Under the pieces are notes generated by a model. That model had not been told where the DNA came from. It worked only from the letters and a program-made list of their open reading frames with translations, and did no database searches. 64,000 nt of DNA from Alnus glutinosa (lineage: Eukaryota; Streptophyta; Magnoliopsida; Fagales; Betulaceae): positions 50,551,654 through 50,615,653 of the forward strand of contig NC_084886.1 of NCBI RefSeq assembly GCF_958979055.1. The letters run 5' to 3'. This document shows, piece by piece, positions 12,925-25,135 of the stretch. Made by a program: the position numbers and the translations under genes. The stretch's first letter is position 1, and each line of letters starts with the position of its first letter.

Positions 12925-13942
12925 TCATGGAGGGTGCGGTTGCGGAATTGGAGTTAAGTGTGAGGAAAATAGACAACTCTCAAGCTGCTTGATCGTTGGC
13001 TTGTTTGATGAGACCCTTTTAGAGTAGTCCTATTCAAACCTGGTCGCAGTTTAATCTCTCAGATGGTTACAGGTGTTGAAATGGACGAATGCAGAGAGTT
13101 GTTTATGGGGTCATGACATTTTCAACACCACCCAGATGCTATTTTCGAGAATTTTCTCCTTCAGCAGGTTTTCATTCCTGATTTCTTCATTCCTAATTTC
13201 TCCTTCATTAGCAGATTCTCATTCTTTTTGCTAATTTGCGTCTGCATCTGTTCATCATATGTCGATCATGGTCGGGTTGTATTTGATCACTTTCATATTT
13301 TTTTCGTATACTTGGTACGTGTGGCTGGCATCCAGCACCCACGTACCACGGGGAGCATTTCATCCTGCATTGCATTCATTCATTTTTCATTTTTGTCAGT
13401 CTTTAGTGGGCGTTTCTCAGGTCAAATGTCCAATACCATGCATTCATGAAATCATTGGTTCGGCGTCGTTTCTCTGGTGGTTGTTTTTTTGTTTTTTTTT
13501 TTTGAAAGTATAGTTGTTTATTGTGCTTTGGAATGTGTAATCATAATTTTTATTGAAATGTCACGAATTGTGATGACATTTAAAGGGCCGAGTAAGGATT
13601 TGGAGTGTCACTTGTTTGGCGAGGCAGTGTATTTGTGGTCTTGCCTCCGTTGTTATCTTTCAAGTGATATTATAGAAACGATGAATTTTTGTAATGTTGG
13701 ACAGATCTCTTTTTACTTTATTTTTCTTGATTTTTTTTTTTGAGTTGCGATTATTCAATTAGAAACAAGTGCAAGTCATGAATATTGGATGTTAGATCCT
13801 TTCCCAGCTTAATTGTTGGCCTTATTGTCATCTACAATTTATTCAGTGAGTATCGAGAGTCTCTATGGAGCTTATTTGTCTGAGCAAGATAGCAGGTTAT
13901 CCTGGAGACTTGTTTGGCAAGTGAACTCTATAATCATTCTTA
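12925..13942. other. Spacer downstream of importin beta
   Basis: T-rich sequence with no gene-like frame that I can support. The first part may hold the end of the importin transcript, and the end abuts a TIR element whose TTA target site is at 13940-13942. Confidence 0.4.
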
Positions 13943-15362
13943 GAACATTTTTAGTAACTTCACCAAGTTTTATTTACTAAAATATCTAAAAATTATTTTT
14001 CTCTATTCTGGTGAGTCATTTTTTAAAAGTTCTCATAGCAGTTTAACCGTTTTAACTATTCACTATTTCATTTAAATAATATTTTTTCAGATTTTTTTTA
14101 TTCTCTCTCTATTTATTTATTTTTTTTTTTTTGAATTTTTGTCTTTTTTCTAAATGACATATTGTGTTTTAGAACTTTAGCTCGCTTCCCAATTCCCATA
14201 ACTGGATGCCATATTAAGCACCGTTCCTAAACCAAATAGATGGCATATCAAAGTAGCCAAAACCATACCTACATCAGAACACGAAATCACGAAATACAGT
14301 TGCAATTACACAATAATTTGGAACTAGCTCGAATTAATCACAAATACACGAACACGGCACAAGAAATCAAGACAAATTTTAACATAAATAAACCAACCCA
14401 AAAACAGATTAAAGCAAAAATGAATATCCATCCAAACAAAAGAACAAAAGAGAGACAGGAAAGTAGCAATTCCTCGAGAAACAAAAACCCATCATGCAAG
14501 GAGAAAAATCAAACATTAATAAATAAAAAAATGAAACCTACGAAGCCATGTGACTAATCTACGCAAACCCTCAAAAAATAACTACCAGAAAATGCATAAG
14601 CAACAAAAATCCATCAAACCCAGGAGCAGATTTGTAGATATATCGAACAAAATGACAAGATTCAGTGTCCGCGACTGAATCAATCAGCGCTGATGATCAG
14701 CAAAACCCTGCTCCACCTCTTCCTCACGGATCTCCTCCAGCCTGGCCAGGTCGTCCCGCTCGGACCCATCCTGGCCCTGCACAGCCTCTCCATGGCCCTC
14801 ATCTCTGCCACCATCTCCACCGAAATCCTCATCTCTGCTGCCACCGAGATCCTAGACACCCACTGGTTCTGGCGTCGCTCCAAGACCCCCTTACAATGGC
14901 TCCTCTGCTTCCCACTCGGCACCCGACCCTTGGGCCGAGTCGTCTTCTGGTCCTACCTCTTCTACCTCACCCGCTTCCTCCACATGCTGCGGACAATCTT
15001 TGCCGTCCTATGACATCGTAGGCTCACCTTCTTCCAGCTCTTCAACCACTCCATCCTCACCTGCATGGCCTTCCTCTAGCTCGAGTTTTCGCAGTCATTT
15101 CAAGTCCTGGCCAAGTCTTGATGACACCGGATCCTCAGGGATGCTGTCTGTGAGAGATGGGAGAAGAAACGAAAAAATTGTTGTGATCGATTGAGAGAGA
15201 AAGAAAAATAAAATTGATGAAGGAGTTGGTAAGTGAATATTACTCATCAAAACTTTTTGGTTAAAGTGGTGAAGCTGTTGGGAGTGGTTTTTTAGTGTTT
15301 TTATCAAATTGGCACACCAAAATAGCTAAAAAACTATTTTGGTGAAGCTACTAAGAATACTC
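13943..15362. mobile_element. TIR element (TTA target site), 1.4 kb, carrying host gene sequence
   Basis: Terminal inverted repeats: GAACATTTTTAGTAACTTCACCAA at the left against GAGTATTCTTAGTAGCTTCACCAA read inward from the right (18 of 20 match after the first bases). Both ends are flanked by TTA (13940-13942 and 15363-15365), as for PIF/Harbinger-type or related elements. The interior holds no transposase. It contains an ELO-type elongase fragment (14693-15118) and an A-rich stretch (14160-14660) that looks like another non-mobile piece of host DNA. This is the layout of a non-autonomous element that has captured gene fragments. Confidence 0.65.
14693..15118 (+). pseudogene. ELO-type fatty acid elongase fragment (decayed)
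   Basis: About 140 codons resemble the middle of plant GNS1/SUR4 (ELO-like, 'elongation of fatty acids protein 3-like') membrane proteins: VPLGPILALHSLSMALISAT, then DTHWFWRRSKTPLQWLLCFP, FFWSY-type segment and YLTRFLHMLRTIF, then RRLTFFQLFNHSILTCMAFL and LEFSQSFQVLA. The catalytic histidine box, which would be HVVMV-like in other families, is not covered as a complete domain. One frame runs through the fragment with two in-frame stops, TGA at 15011-15013 (probably from CGA) and TAG at 15077-15079 (where Trp is expected). Both look like transitions. Both ends of the protein are absent. The piece is GC-richer than its surroundings. Confidence 0.7.
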
Positions 15363-15489
15363 TTACATTTGTTATTCGAATTGCTAATAATCAAGACTCT
15401 AATTTATTAGAGATATCTCCCTGTTGTTGAATGTTTTCATCAAGAACTATATCCCAATTTGGTGCTTTTGGCAAAAGGTGACTAATTTA

Positions 15490-16156
15490 TGCACCATTTG
15501 TTTTAATGTAAAATATTTTCCTTCGTCAAATATTTTCGATGAAATCATTTTTCAGGAAAAAAATAATTTTCTTGAAAATATTTTATGGCGTTTGGCTCGT
15601 ACAAAAAAATTATTAATGGTGTAAAACGAAATCCAGCAATTGTCGTCGGATTCTGTTGACGTCTGGCCGCCGTAGCCAGATTTCGGCCGAAAATTTTCAG
15701 ATTTTGGCTAAACTGGCCGGGCTTCGGCTGTACTGGTCGGATTTCGGCTATATTGGTCAAATTCCGGCCAGTTTGGTCAAAATTTGGTTTGCTGGAATCC
15801 TGCAAAGTCGTCAGATTTTGGTAGAAATTTTAAGATTCTAGTCAAACTGGCTGGAATCTGGGAAAAATGGCTGGATTCCGGCGACCATCGTCTGAATCCG
15901 GCTAGTGCCGCTGGATTCCGGCAATCGACTACTAAAATTCGGAGATTTTCGACGTTAGAATCAAGTTATTAACAAACTCCAGTGCTGCAGTAGTGGTGGA
16001 TTTCCACATATGTGCGTTAAAAAAATCAAGACTTTAAATTTGAAAAACGATTTACAGTTTTCAAAATCGTAAATCATGTTTCAAAAATTAAAAAGACTTT
16101 TAAGGTCAAATTAAAAATGATTTCTGTTGACTATTAGTTATGTTACAAACGGAGCA
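15490..16156. mobile_element. TTA-flanked MITE, 667 bp
   Basis: Ends are TGCACCATTTGTTT and, inverted, TGCTCCGTTTGTAA; target copies TTA lie at 15487-15489 and 16157-16159, pointing to PIF/Harbinger. The sub-terminal parts have AAATATTTTC / GAAAATATTTT palindromes. The middle (15650-15940) is a set of imperfect repeats of GG(A/C)TTCCGGC and CTGG(C/T)CGG motifs in both orientations. No transposase. Confidence 0.6.
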
Positions 16157-16559
16157 TTAAGCTATCACAAAATGTGCCTTAGAGAAGGCAATCTAAGGAT
16201 TTGTTGTCAATTGATTGAGCAAGATGTATTCTCCGATCACCAACTCCGTGCTGATTGGATCACCCAAAATGTGCTTTCTAGTAATTTGCCAATTTTTTCT
16301 AACCTCGTGTACTAAATTTATTTATTAAACATAGTCTTCATCTTTGATGCCGACTTTAAGTACACTTAAGGAATGAAAGGTTTTAGGGGGGAATGCTATT
16401 CCCAACCCTAAAACTCTTAGGTCAATTTAATCTTCAGCAGACCTCCCATTAAAGACAAGCAAAAGTGGTTTTCAATTTAGATACAGATCTCTTACAGTCT
16501 CCTATTCAAAGAGGAGGGAGAATGGAAAGTTGTAAGTGAACTAGGAGCAATTTTTTTTA

Positions 16560-16997
16560 GGCCTCGTTTAATTCGTAGAATAGACTTCGGGAATAGAATG
16601 TATATTCTTATGGAATATTCATTTCTTTGTTTGGTAGGAGTCTATTATTTGAAATATTTATTTTCGTTAGAATAACTATTTCCTTACGAATATGAATATT
16701 TATTTCTTTAAAAATCTGAAGGAGCCAAGGACGGTACGACCACCCTCGGAGCATTTCGGGGTGGCCTGTGCCACCCCTAATATCCGCAGCCACCCCTGAA
16801 GCCCATCAGTGGTGGCCAGGCCATTCCCAAGCATCATCGAGGGTGGCCTGATAAGAATTTGGGTGTCTCTAGGGGTAGTTGTGGCTACCCACTAGTTTTC
16901 AATTTGTGGGATAGCTATTCCATTCCATTTCCTTTCATTCCTAGTAATAACTATTCAGTTTTTCATTAGATACTCATTTCACAAACCAAATGAGGCT
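16560..16997. mobile_element. TTA-flanked MITE with GC-rich core, 438 bp
   Basis: Ends are GGCCTCGTTTAATTCG and, inverted, AGCCTCATTTGGTTTG, with TTA on both sides (16557-16559, 16998-17000). Arms contain GGAATAG / GAATATT blocks. The core (about 16720-16890) is rich in GGGGTGGCC and CCACCCC, like the core of the unrelated foldback at 2395-3065. PIF/Harbinger is the best guess for the family. Confidence 0.6.
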
Positions 16998-17000
16998 TTA

Positions 17001-20000
17001 AATTTTTTTTTTTTTTAAAAAAAAAAATAATAAAAAATAAAAAATTAACCAAACTACTTTTTACTTTCCTATTTAAATAAATTCCACAATAGCTTCCATT
17101 ATCCTTTCCCTATACCATTTCAATATTATTTCAAATAAATGTTAGAAGAAAAAGAGACAAAAGAGAAAGCATTTTTTATATTAAAATAATGTGAGGGTAA
17201 CACTCTTAGTTTTCTTGGTGTTCTTTTGGTTTAGGAAGCATAAAGAGAATTTGTTTCATTAGGTTTTTTAAGAGTTTTCTCTGCATTTAGAGAATATAAT
17301 GAGTTTTAAAAAAACTGTTGCTAGTGTTCTAAATGAGATGTGAGCGAGGATTCTTGTTCGAGTAAGGGAACCCCTAGGGTAGGCTCCCTGTTCAAGCAAC
17401 GGAGCTCCCTCTCAGAAACCCTTGCCAAGGAAGTAAGGATAACGAATAATTCTCAATTGTAAGGGATTCCGATCCTTTCAATTTGACAAGTCGCCCAACA
17501 CATCGACTCTTGGATGGACCATGTGGTGCATCCTTGCATGCGATGAGAAGCCCAAAGTTGTTTGTTTCTTTTCTCATTTGGGTTTGCGTCAAAGTGGCGG
17601 CCCATGTAAGGATTTAACTTTTTCTCTTTGGGTTAAAAGGGGAGCCCATATAGATTCAATGCTGAGGAAGCCCATCTAATTTTGGTGGGAAGGGCTTAAG
17701 AAAGCTTGAAATTTCTGTAGGGAAACACTGATGATGTAACCAAAACTGAAAGAAGCTCAAGCCTCTTATTGTCACTAGTTAATATTGGCAATCAATTCTT
17801 ATGGTACACATAATATTTTCCAGCTGAAAGCTACCTAAACACATTTGCAAACATCAGTAGATATGTAGCATCCGTTTAATTTTCCCTAGTAATTTTAGAA
17901 GTTTCTATTATATTATTTTTGTGTCTCTCTAAAAAAGACTTTTAACATTACTCGTCTTTTTCTTGAGGGTCACCACTCAAATAGCGCTCATAAAAGCTTC
18001 AAGGAAGAGAAGTAGAAGATAGGTTTTACTTTTAAGGTAGTACAGAGAAAGTGCTGTGAGCCATTGTGACATGACTCCCACCTTCAATATCAGTAGTGCT
18101 CATAAAGTTCTCCTATTTTTGTTCTCTTCCTGGCGGCCCTCCATCACTCTATGTGCTGCAGGTTTCTCCATGATCTCTCCTCACAATATACAGTGGAAGA
18201 ACCCAAAAGAAGAAATGGTTGGGCAGTGGGAGAAATATAAATATTACAGTAAGCATCCTAAATGAACAGAACCTGCCACTTTTAGCAGTGGCTTCTAGTG
18301 ACTTCAAAATGCCCTGCTCCTGTCATTGCCAATGCTGACCTCGGCTTCACTCATGTCTTCCTAATAACATAAAACGTGGTACAATGAATTAAAAATCTTT
18401 TGTTTTCTGTTTTCAAAACAAAAATATTAACAAGACAACCCATGATAAACAAAACAATCAAAACCGTTTTCACTTTTATGTCATATTCATAATACTTTTT
18501 CAAATATTAACAAACATGCCAGTATTTATTGTTACGATTTTAATCAGAATTAAGCTCAACAGCAAACTCAGGTGGCGAGAGGAAGCAAATAATTTAAATA
18601 AACCCCTGAATATGGGAGATCATTTTTTTTTTTTTTTTTTTTTAACATTTATATCTTTTCTTAATCATTTTGTAGTTTTTTTTTTTTTTTTTTGAATATG
18701 TTTATTTATGTAACGGACTTGTAATAATCTAACCCCCTCCAATAGTAATTAAAAAAAAAAAAATCTAACCCCCGACATCCTAGACCACTGCCAAAAACGG
18801 AGTTGTAGGAAGTTTATGAGTCAATCACACCCTGTAAACATCATCATTACCAACATAGGGTCTCAAGGAGGATGATTAGTTTAACCTTTTTTTTTAAATT
18901 ATTTTTTGTTTTAATGTGTTGATTAAAATAAAATTAGTGTGTTGGGAGTTTCAAAATGTTGAGTTGTTTCCCTCTTGCTAGTGCTCCCACAGCCACCAAT
19001 GGCCCCCCACAACATTCAACCCCCCTAATGCTTTTTATTTGATTTCGTCTATAGTAATAGCCCACTCTTTATGTTTAATTGTCTCCATCGATCTCTATTG
19101 ACTTAGGAAGTGATGAAAGCTGAAATATGAGGACCAAAAGCATCATACACCATAGTGGTGCTGGTACCACGGATTTCTTCAGAAAGAAGTACTCCATGGT
19201 TCACCCCACTGCCAATATATATCCATCTATATATATTGGTACCACGGATTTCTTTAGAAAGACCATGATTCACCACTGCCTATACTATATATATATATAT
19301 ATATAGTGTGAAAAAAATATATTTTATTTTTCATACTTGCTTGAAGTGTTACTTTCCACACCTATTTCATATTGGCTGATGTGATTTGTTTGAGGTGATT
19401 TCGCATATCAACCACTTAAAAAAAGCCATTTAAATCACGTTATATCAAGTAATCAACGGGTGTGAAATGGATATGAAGAATAATATTATAATGGGTGTAT
19501 GAATCAATAAGCAGTAATTAAGATATTGTATGGAAGTGTGATTTCTTCTTGTAGGAAAATATAAAGATGTGGAACTACAGAAAATTGAAGAAAGAAGAAA
19601 AATAAAAAACCGTATACGAAGAACACTGGACAGTAAGGCGAATGTAAATCTGTCTCTTAGACAAATATTGCCTCACACTTAAACAATAAGTTCTGCAAAA
19701 GGGAATACAACAATTTTTGTCCTCAGGATACAATACTGCCCGAATGTAGTGCGCAGATTGCAAATTCTGAACACTACTCTGAATATCGAAATTCTGTAAC
19801 AGTAGAGAAGATAAAAAAGAAGATAAAGGAAAAGAAGTATGAAATCTGCTATAACAATATAGTTTTTATCTGAAAACTCATAATTAGTTTACAACAGTTT
19901 TAATACAGTTTATAACTGTTGAAAACACAGTTTATGACTGTTGAAAACACAGTTAGAAAATATAGTTTTTTGACAATTTAGAAAACAGTTACGTATTTAA

Positions 20001-20919
20001 AAAATATTATTGTTAGAGAAGCAGTTGTACACATCAGAAAAAATAGACACGTAATTAATAATCTCGTGCGACTAAGCGTCAAAGCGACACGCGTGCGTGC
20101 GTGCGACGACCAGTGCTTCGTACTGGGGTGACGCAACTAGCACAACTAGCACATGTATACTCAAAATCTTATTTAGTATAAGAACTTGATAAATGCTTAT
20201 AAAGCACAAAAAATAATCATAACTTTTCAATGTGGGACAAAGAATAACAAAAAGAAATAGAGGGGAATTTAAATATTCAAATTTAAGATAAACTTAAAAT
20301 TTCATATTTTCAAATTAGAGATAAACTTGGATTTTCATGAAATAATTTTCAACACTTCTATTCTCTTTTAATTTGAGAATTGAAGTATTTTTGATTGAGT
20401 CAGTCAATTTCATAAGTTTTATTGGAACAATGGGCGGCTGAAGTTCATTAATTTTGCTTTCAGAACAATGGGGAGCCTAAAGTACTGTCCAAATGCATAA
20501 GATATGAGTGATGAGCCTATGGCACAGGCACATGTTAGTGTGCAGAGAAAAGAAAGCAGATTGACTTATAAAAAGGTGATAAACACCCCAAAAGCCAAGC
20601 TGAAAATGGGTAGAGTTTGAGCCATGCAAGGGATTGTTTGCAGTGTCCACATGCATACAAATTCTCCTTTTTTTGATGCATAATATAATAGTGTAGTTGA
20701 CTTTAGAGTTGTGGCTAAAGTTTAATATGCATATCATCATCATTCTGTTGCTATTAGCTAGGTGGGGTGCACCATGACAACAGCTCTCATGACACATTTT
20801 CTACCACCGAGTAACCATAAAAGCAGACCCTCCCTACTACCTCCCCTAACCTTCCCTGCTAAAGCCATAGCCACCTTCTAAGCATCAAACAGTTAACAAG
20901 AAGAAGAAGAAGATCAGCC
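17001..20919. other. 3.9-kb intergenic region before the PSY peptide gene
   Basis: I find no supportable gene. It has a 75-bp-spaced direct repeat starting GGTACCACGGATTTCTT (19163 and 19238), a 22-bp tandem repeat ACAGTTTATAACTGTTGAAAAC-like at 19905-19954, (TA)n tracts near 19290, and many homopolymer runs. The last 120 bases before 20920 contain CCATAAAAGC, a possible TATA box for the next gene. Confidence 0.4.
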
Positions 20920-21487
20920 ATGGCTCTTAGAATCAAAACTGTTCTTCTACTTCTCCTCATACTCCTCATTCCCTTATCAGGTGAGAAAGTTTTTAATGTA
21001 AATTATCCTAGCTAGACCTCTTTTTCAAATTTTCAAGTAGCTTAATAAGCAACAAATTCTCACTTTCCCATGTAGGCACAGTTGAAGGCTTCAAGGATGG
21101 CACCAACCCCTATCACTCACTTTTCAAGGTATAGCTAGCCTACCAGTTATGTAAATTTTATAATGTAAAAATATGGATACATTGCAAATGCCAATGAATT
21201 GAATATGAGCAAGGAAAGTCACATTATGCAGACCACTTGTTTACCAATTATAATATGTACAGTTACAATATTTTATGATTTTATGTCTAACCTAAGGTTA
21301 TTTTCTAATTACATATATACTTCTTTGCTAACAAAATGTGATTAATTTGTTTGTTAAGGGTGGTAACCGAATCAAGTTGAGGAAGCTTCTAGAGTTTGAT
21401 TCGCTGCTGGATTATGAGGATGCAGGAGCCAACTCTAAGCATGATCCTAGAAAGAAACCTGGTAACGGCGGTGGCAGGAACCCTTAA
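20920..21487 (+). CDS. PSY: PSY-type secreted sulfated peptide precursor
   Basis: Precursor of a small secreted tyrosine-sulfated peptide of the PSY family; PSY1 promotes cell expansion and, in recent work, PSY peptides act through leucine-rich-repeat receptor kinases. Three exons, 20920-20980, 21076-21128 and 21359-21487, give 80 residues. The first exon and one base of the second form a clean signal peptide (KTVLLLLLILLIPLSG). A variable linker follows, then near the C-terminus the motif DYEDAGANSKHDPRKKPG, which lines up with PSY1 DYGDPSANPKHDPGVPPS: the DY sulfation site, the N and the KHDP are kept, and Pro after the third residue is replaced by Ala. The ending GNGGGRNP is basic and flexible. 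All junctions are GT-AG and the frame is continuous. I am not sure which PSY paralogue it is. Confidence 0.85.
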
Positions 21488-22260
21488 CTTCCTTTTGGGC
21501 CCAAACTATATATATAATAGACACTACTCGATCTCTCGATCTCTAGATATATATAGGTTTTGATCATGTATGTTGAAACGTATTATGTAGCATTCTAAAT
21601 GAGTTTCTTTATGAATGATATATCATATAGATATAACCCTAGTTGTGGGTGTAGTTTAAGGGCCTTTAAAATATATATCTATATATATATATATAAAAGA
21701 CCTTTCCATGTATATCAGATGTTTCCGATGTATGCAGTTCTGCTGCAATTGCTTATCCTGGATATATATGATGTATAAATTAATAAAGTTGCTACTATTG
21801 CTTTAATACCAAAAATTGAATTAGATATAAGAAGAGCGTATCTTATCATACAAGATATAATCAAATAAACAAAAAGAATGGAAGAAACAGAAAACTTTTA
21901 CTTTCAAGATATATAATTGGTAAAAAAAAAAACTGACCATGCACGAAGTTTACTGGCAGACCAATCTTAACAGTGAATTTACTGATCGAAATAACAAGCA
22001 AAAAGCCATGCTGATCAGTGCATGAGGAAATTTATAAAGTAACACGAGATATTGCAAGCATGAAACTAAGCTCGAGTTAAATTGGAAAATATGTCAATAG
22101 TTTAAGGAACAACCTAAACTTGTATTATATTTGGGAATTACAATCTTCAGAAAATGCTCTAAAGCAGATGAATTGTACGATATATCAGAATTGAAAACGT
22201 GTGGCCAGTGATTTTGTGGCAATAATATTGCAAGGTCGATTAAAATATGATTACAGCAAG
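21488..22260. other. 3' region of the PSY gene and spacer
   Basis: AT-rich with several ATATAT tracts (21505-21700). No gene is seen. Confidence 0.4.
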
Positions 22261-23242
22261 AACAGGATATCTACAGTCCCACTATACCTATTTCTCATTT
22301 CTTCAAAACGCTCTCCATATCTCCCAAAGCTCTCCTCTGAAAAGTCTCTAGACCCAAAAACCTCCCTCCTCACCTCTCTCTTCTTCCCTCCTCCTTTCCC
22401 CCTATGCTAACGCCTCCTTTGAGCCTAAAATCCTGCTAGTTAGAGTTGTCTCTATCCTTATCTGCCTCTTTGAAGGCATTTTATCTGCTTCCCTTAACAT
22501 CAACACGGCTCTCGTGGGCCATCTCCTGGCTTCCTCCATCGTGTCTTCTGTCGAATTTGGTTAAGATCTCGTGTCGAATTTTTCGAAGCTAGATCTATGC
22601 TCCTCCCCCAAATTCAACACGACATGCGCCTCTCCATTGTTTTCCCTGTCGTCTTTCACCTTCATCGGCACCAGCAGCAACCTCTCCAGACATCCATGCA
22701 CCGGAGCGTGGCTTGTACGCGCCAACAAATGAATCTCACCCGCCAACGCGTGGTTGCTACGCTCCTCCTCCCAGCCTTCCCTTGCTTCTGCTGTCGGTTG
22801 TTTGCGGTAGCCCTCGGCGTCTTCTGCTGGAGAGAGGTCGATCTTCAAGTGCTGGGGCGTGGTCTTCATGCGTCGGCGCCGGCGACTTCTAGCCTCAGCT
22901 CCTCCTTGTTGATGCTGTGTTGTTTTTGTTTTACCTTTTTTTGTATATATTTATGGGTATTTTGTTTTATGTTTATTCTTTGTGTTCCCTTTAGTAGTTA
23001 CTCGAATGGTGTTTGGGTAGGGTTCTTTTTCAAGACCCTATCCACGCCTTCTTTAACCGCATTTATTGGCGGCATGGGTTATTGGCATTTGTGCCAAGAA
23101 TTAATAGGCCCGCATCATTCATTTGATGGATTGTCTCATATTTTCTGATTTTTTTGGTACTTATTGTTGGGTTGTCAAGCCCTAATTTGTTGTTTTTAGT
23201 TGTAATTTCTCTTCATTTACCCAAAAAAGAAAAAAAAAAAAT
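22261..23242 (+). mobile_element. Probable poly(A) retroposon (LINE-derived?)
   Basis: A C/T-rich front half changes to a T-rich tail half that ends CCAAAAAAGAAAAAAAAAAAA at 23221-23242, as in a 3' UTR with an A-tail. A 183-codon open frame (22597-23148) crosses both halves, but its product has no recognisable domain and unusual composition, so I do not call it a gene. The left border is a guess and no target-site duplication was found. Confidence 0.3.
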
Positions 23243-23952
23243 GGTCTTGACATTTTCTGAAATCTTTGTTCTCAACGTCCAAAAATTCATTGCTTGTAAT
23301 GATTTCATGTTCTGACTAGAATTTGGATTTTAGTAACAGCAAGTCAAAAATACATGCTTAAGCACCATGTAGTTTCTATACGACATTGAAAATTAGTGTG
23401 TATTATTGGTGCCAATAAGATAATGGAGGTAGGGATCCAACCAATATAAGAACATTCTTCTGGCAAGATAGTTCCACCCACTTCATCAAAACCAATTAAT
23501 ATTTTACTATGCCAAATTGACGGTCAAAACTTGAAGATTTTGTTTACCAAGAGTAGGTAAAATGCTACCTATAATGGCTGTTTCCAACTGTAGACTTGGA
23601 AATAGCATACACTTATAGAAACCACATTCTATTATTTTTAGAATTCATAGACCTCTAGTCTTTTTCAACGCAGAAATTCATTGGCTATATAAATTTAATA
23701 ATGGTTTTCAGCATCAGTCTTCTCTTCAGGGCTGACTTCAATTTTTTTCTCTCCCTACCCTTTCTCCATTGGAACTAATTAATTAATCTGCCACCATTCC
23801 ACTTCTCCATTTCACTGTGGCTGATCATAGCACACTTAATAGAAACCTCTAAATTAACCAATTATCTAAATCCTTTTCCCTTCTCCTATCAAGTCACATA
23901 ACATCTATAACACAACTTTCTAGCCTTTTAACTGGTTTAGATAAGCATACAT

Positions 23953-24064
23953 TGTGACGTACCACATCGCCTGGGTATAGCCATGAACTTATCAGAACTT
24001 CGCAGTTAAGCGTGCTTCTGCGAAAACAGTACCATGATGAGTAATCTCCTTAAAAGTCTGGTTC
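23953..24064 (+). pseudogene. 5S rRNA-like sequence, decayed
   Basis: The middle matches plant 5S rRNA closely: ATCAGAACTTCGCAGTTAAG then CGTGCTT, GCGAAAACAGTACCATGATG and GTAATCTCCTTAAAAGTC, compared with ATCAGAACTCCGCAGTTAAG, CGTGCTT, GCGAGAGTAGTACTAGGATG and GTGACCTCCTGGGAAGTC. Box A is almost intact, while box C and the 5' third are diverged. It is a single copy, not part of an array, so probably a dispersed 5S pseudogene or a 5S-derived retroposon. Confidence 0.65.
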
Positions 24065-25135
24065 AGGAGCTAAAAGAGAACAATATTGTATTATTGGGAG
24101 CAGGTTGTTACATACTTGGTCTATGCACAATCATGAATGGAACTTTTATGAATTAGTCTTGATAGTGACATCTAAATCCCTCAAAATTAAGTGGCCTGTG
24201 TAAACAAAGAATTTTCAAAAAAAAAATTTCCTTGATTATGATTTCTTGCAGAATTTGGATTAGTTTTCAGTACATCCTGTACTCCTCTTTGACAGGATAA
24301 AAGAAGAAAGAAAAAAACCCTCATCTCACATTGGGGAAAGAAATCAGTCCTCTTTTTCTTGGAAAAATCATTGTTCCCCTTCCACTTGTTGACTAAAGTA
24401 CTTGTCCTATCAATGAGGGAAGGATTCATAGAGAGTGAACACTGTCCAAGCTTTCCATAGACTGGATTGGACCCTGGCCATGGAGTAAAAGCTCAAAGAC
24501 AAGCTGTTTGTTTTCCAGGCTTATAACTAAGTCTTTTTATTTTATGAATTACTACGCTCTAATTTTTATTCTTTAGCTAAGAAACTTTGATACATACATA
24601 TATATGTATGTTGGTCAGATAGAATAATTAAATATCCATCTTGTGTAAATGTTCTGTTTAAACATCACATATATGGACTTTTGGATCTTATAATGGTTTC
24701 CTTTAGCTCTCCTACTAGGCTTAACAGTTATATATGCATCTTAATACTAAGATGTTCTTCCAATCAGGAGAGAAGTTATAACAGGATGAGTCAGATTATT
24801 GAACTGATGAACTCCTGGTGAAACTAGAATATTTCTTGGCAGGCTTTTAGAGAACAGGAAAGAGCAGTCAGTCATTGAAATGATTCCTTTATAAATCCTG
24901 ATCTTAGGTGTAGCCATCACTGTTAGAAAGAATTTGCATTTGAATGATTTAAGCATTGTATGCTTCATGTTGCAGCAATTAGAGTTACTGAATTTCGGAA
25001 GTGAAATATGAAGTAACAAAGGTTTTAGTATTCCTTTTTTATTATTATTATTATTCTTTGTTTCCTAAACCAACATTATAAAGGTGGAAATGTGGAAATC
25101 TGTGTTGAATTATATACACTGCCAGAGGTTAAAAT
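24065..25135. other. Spacer downstream (3') of the PP2C gene
   Basis: No gene is supported. The part nearest 25135 is the expected 3' UTR of the minus-strand PP2C gene. Confidence 0.4.

Noticed and set aside
14240-14557. 105-codon frame rich in Asn, Lys and Gln
   Set aside because: Composition follows the A-rich DNA inside a TIR element, and there is no recognisable domain.
22597-23148. 183-codon plus-strand frame
   Set aside because: Cys/Phe/Ser-rich product without known domain, spanning two halves of a probable poly(A) retroposon.
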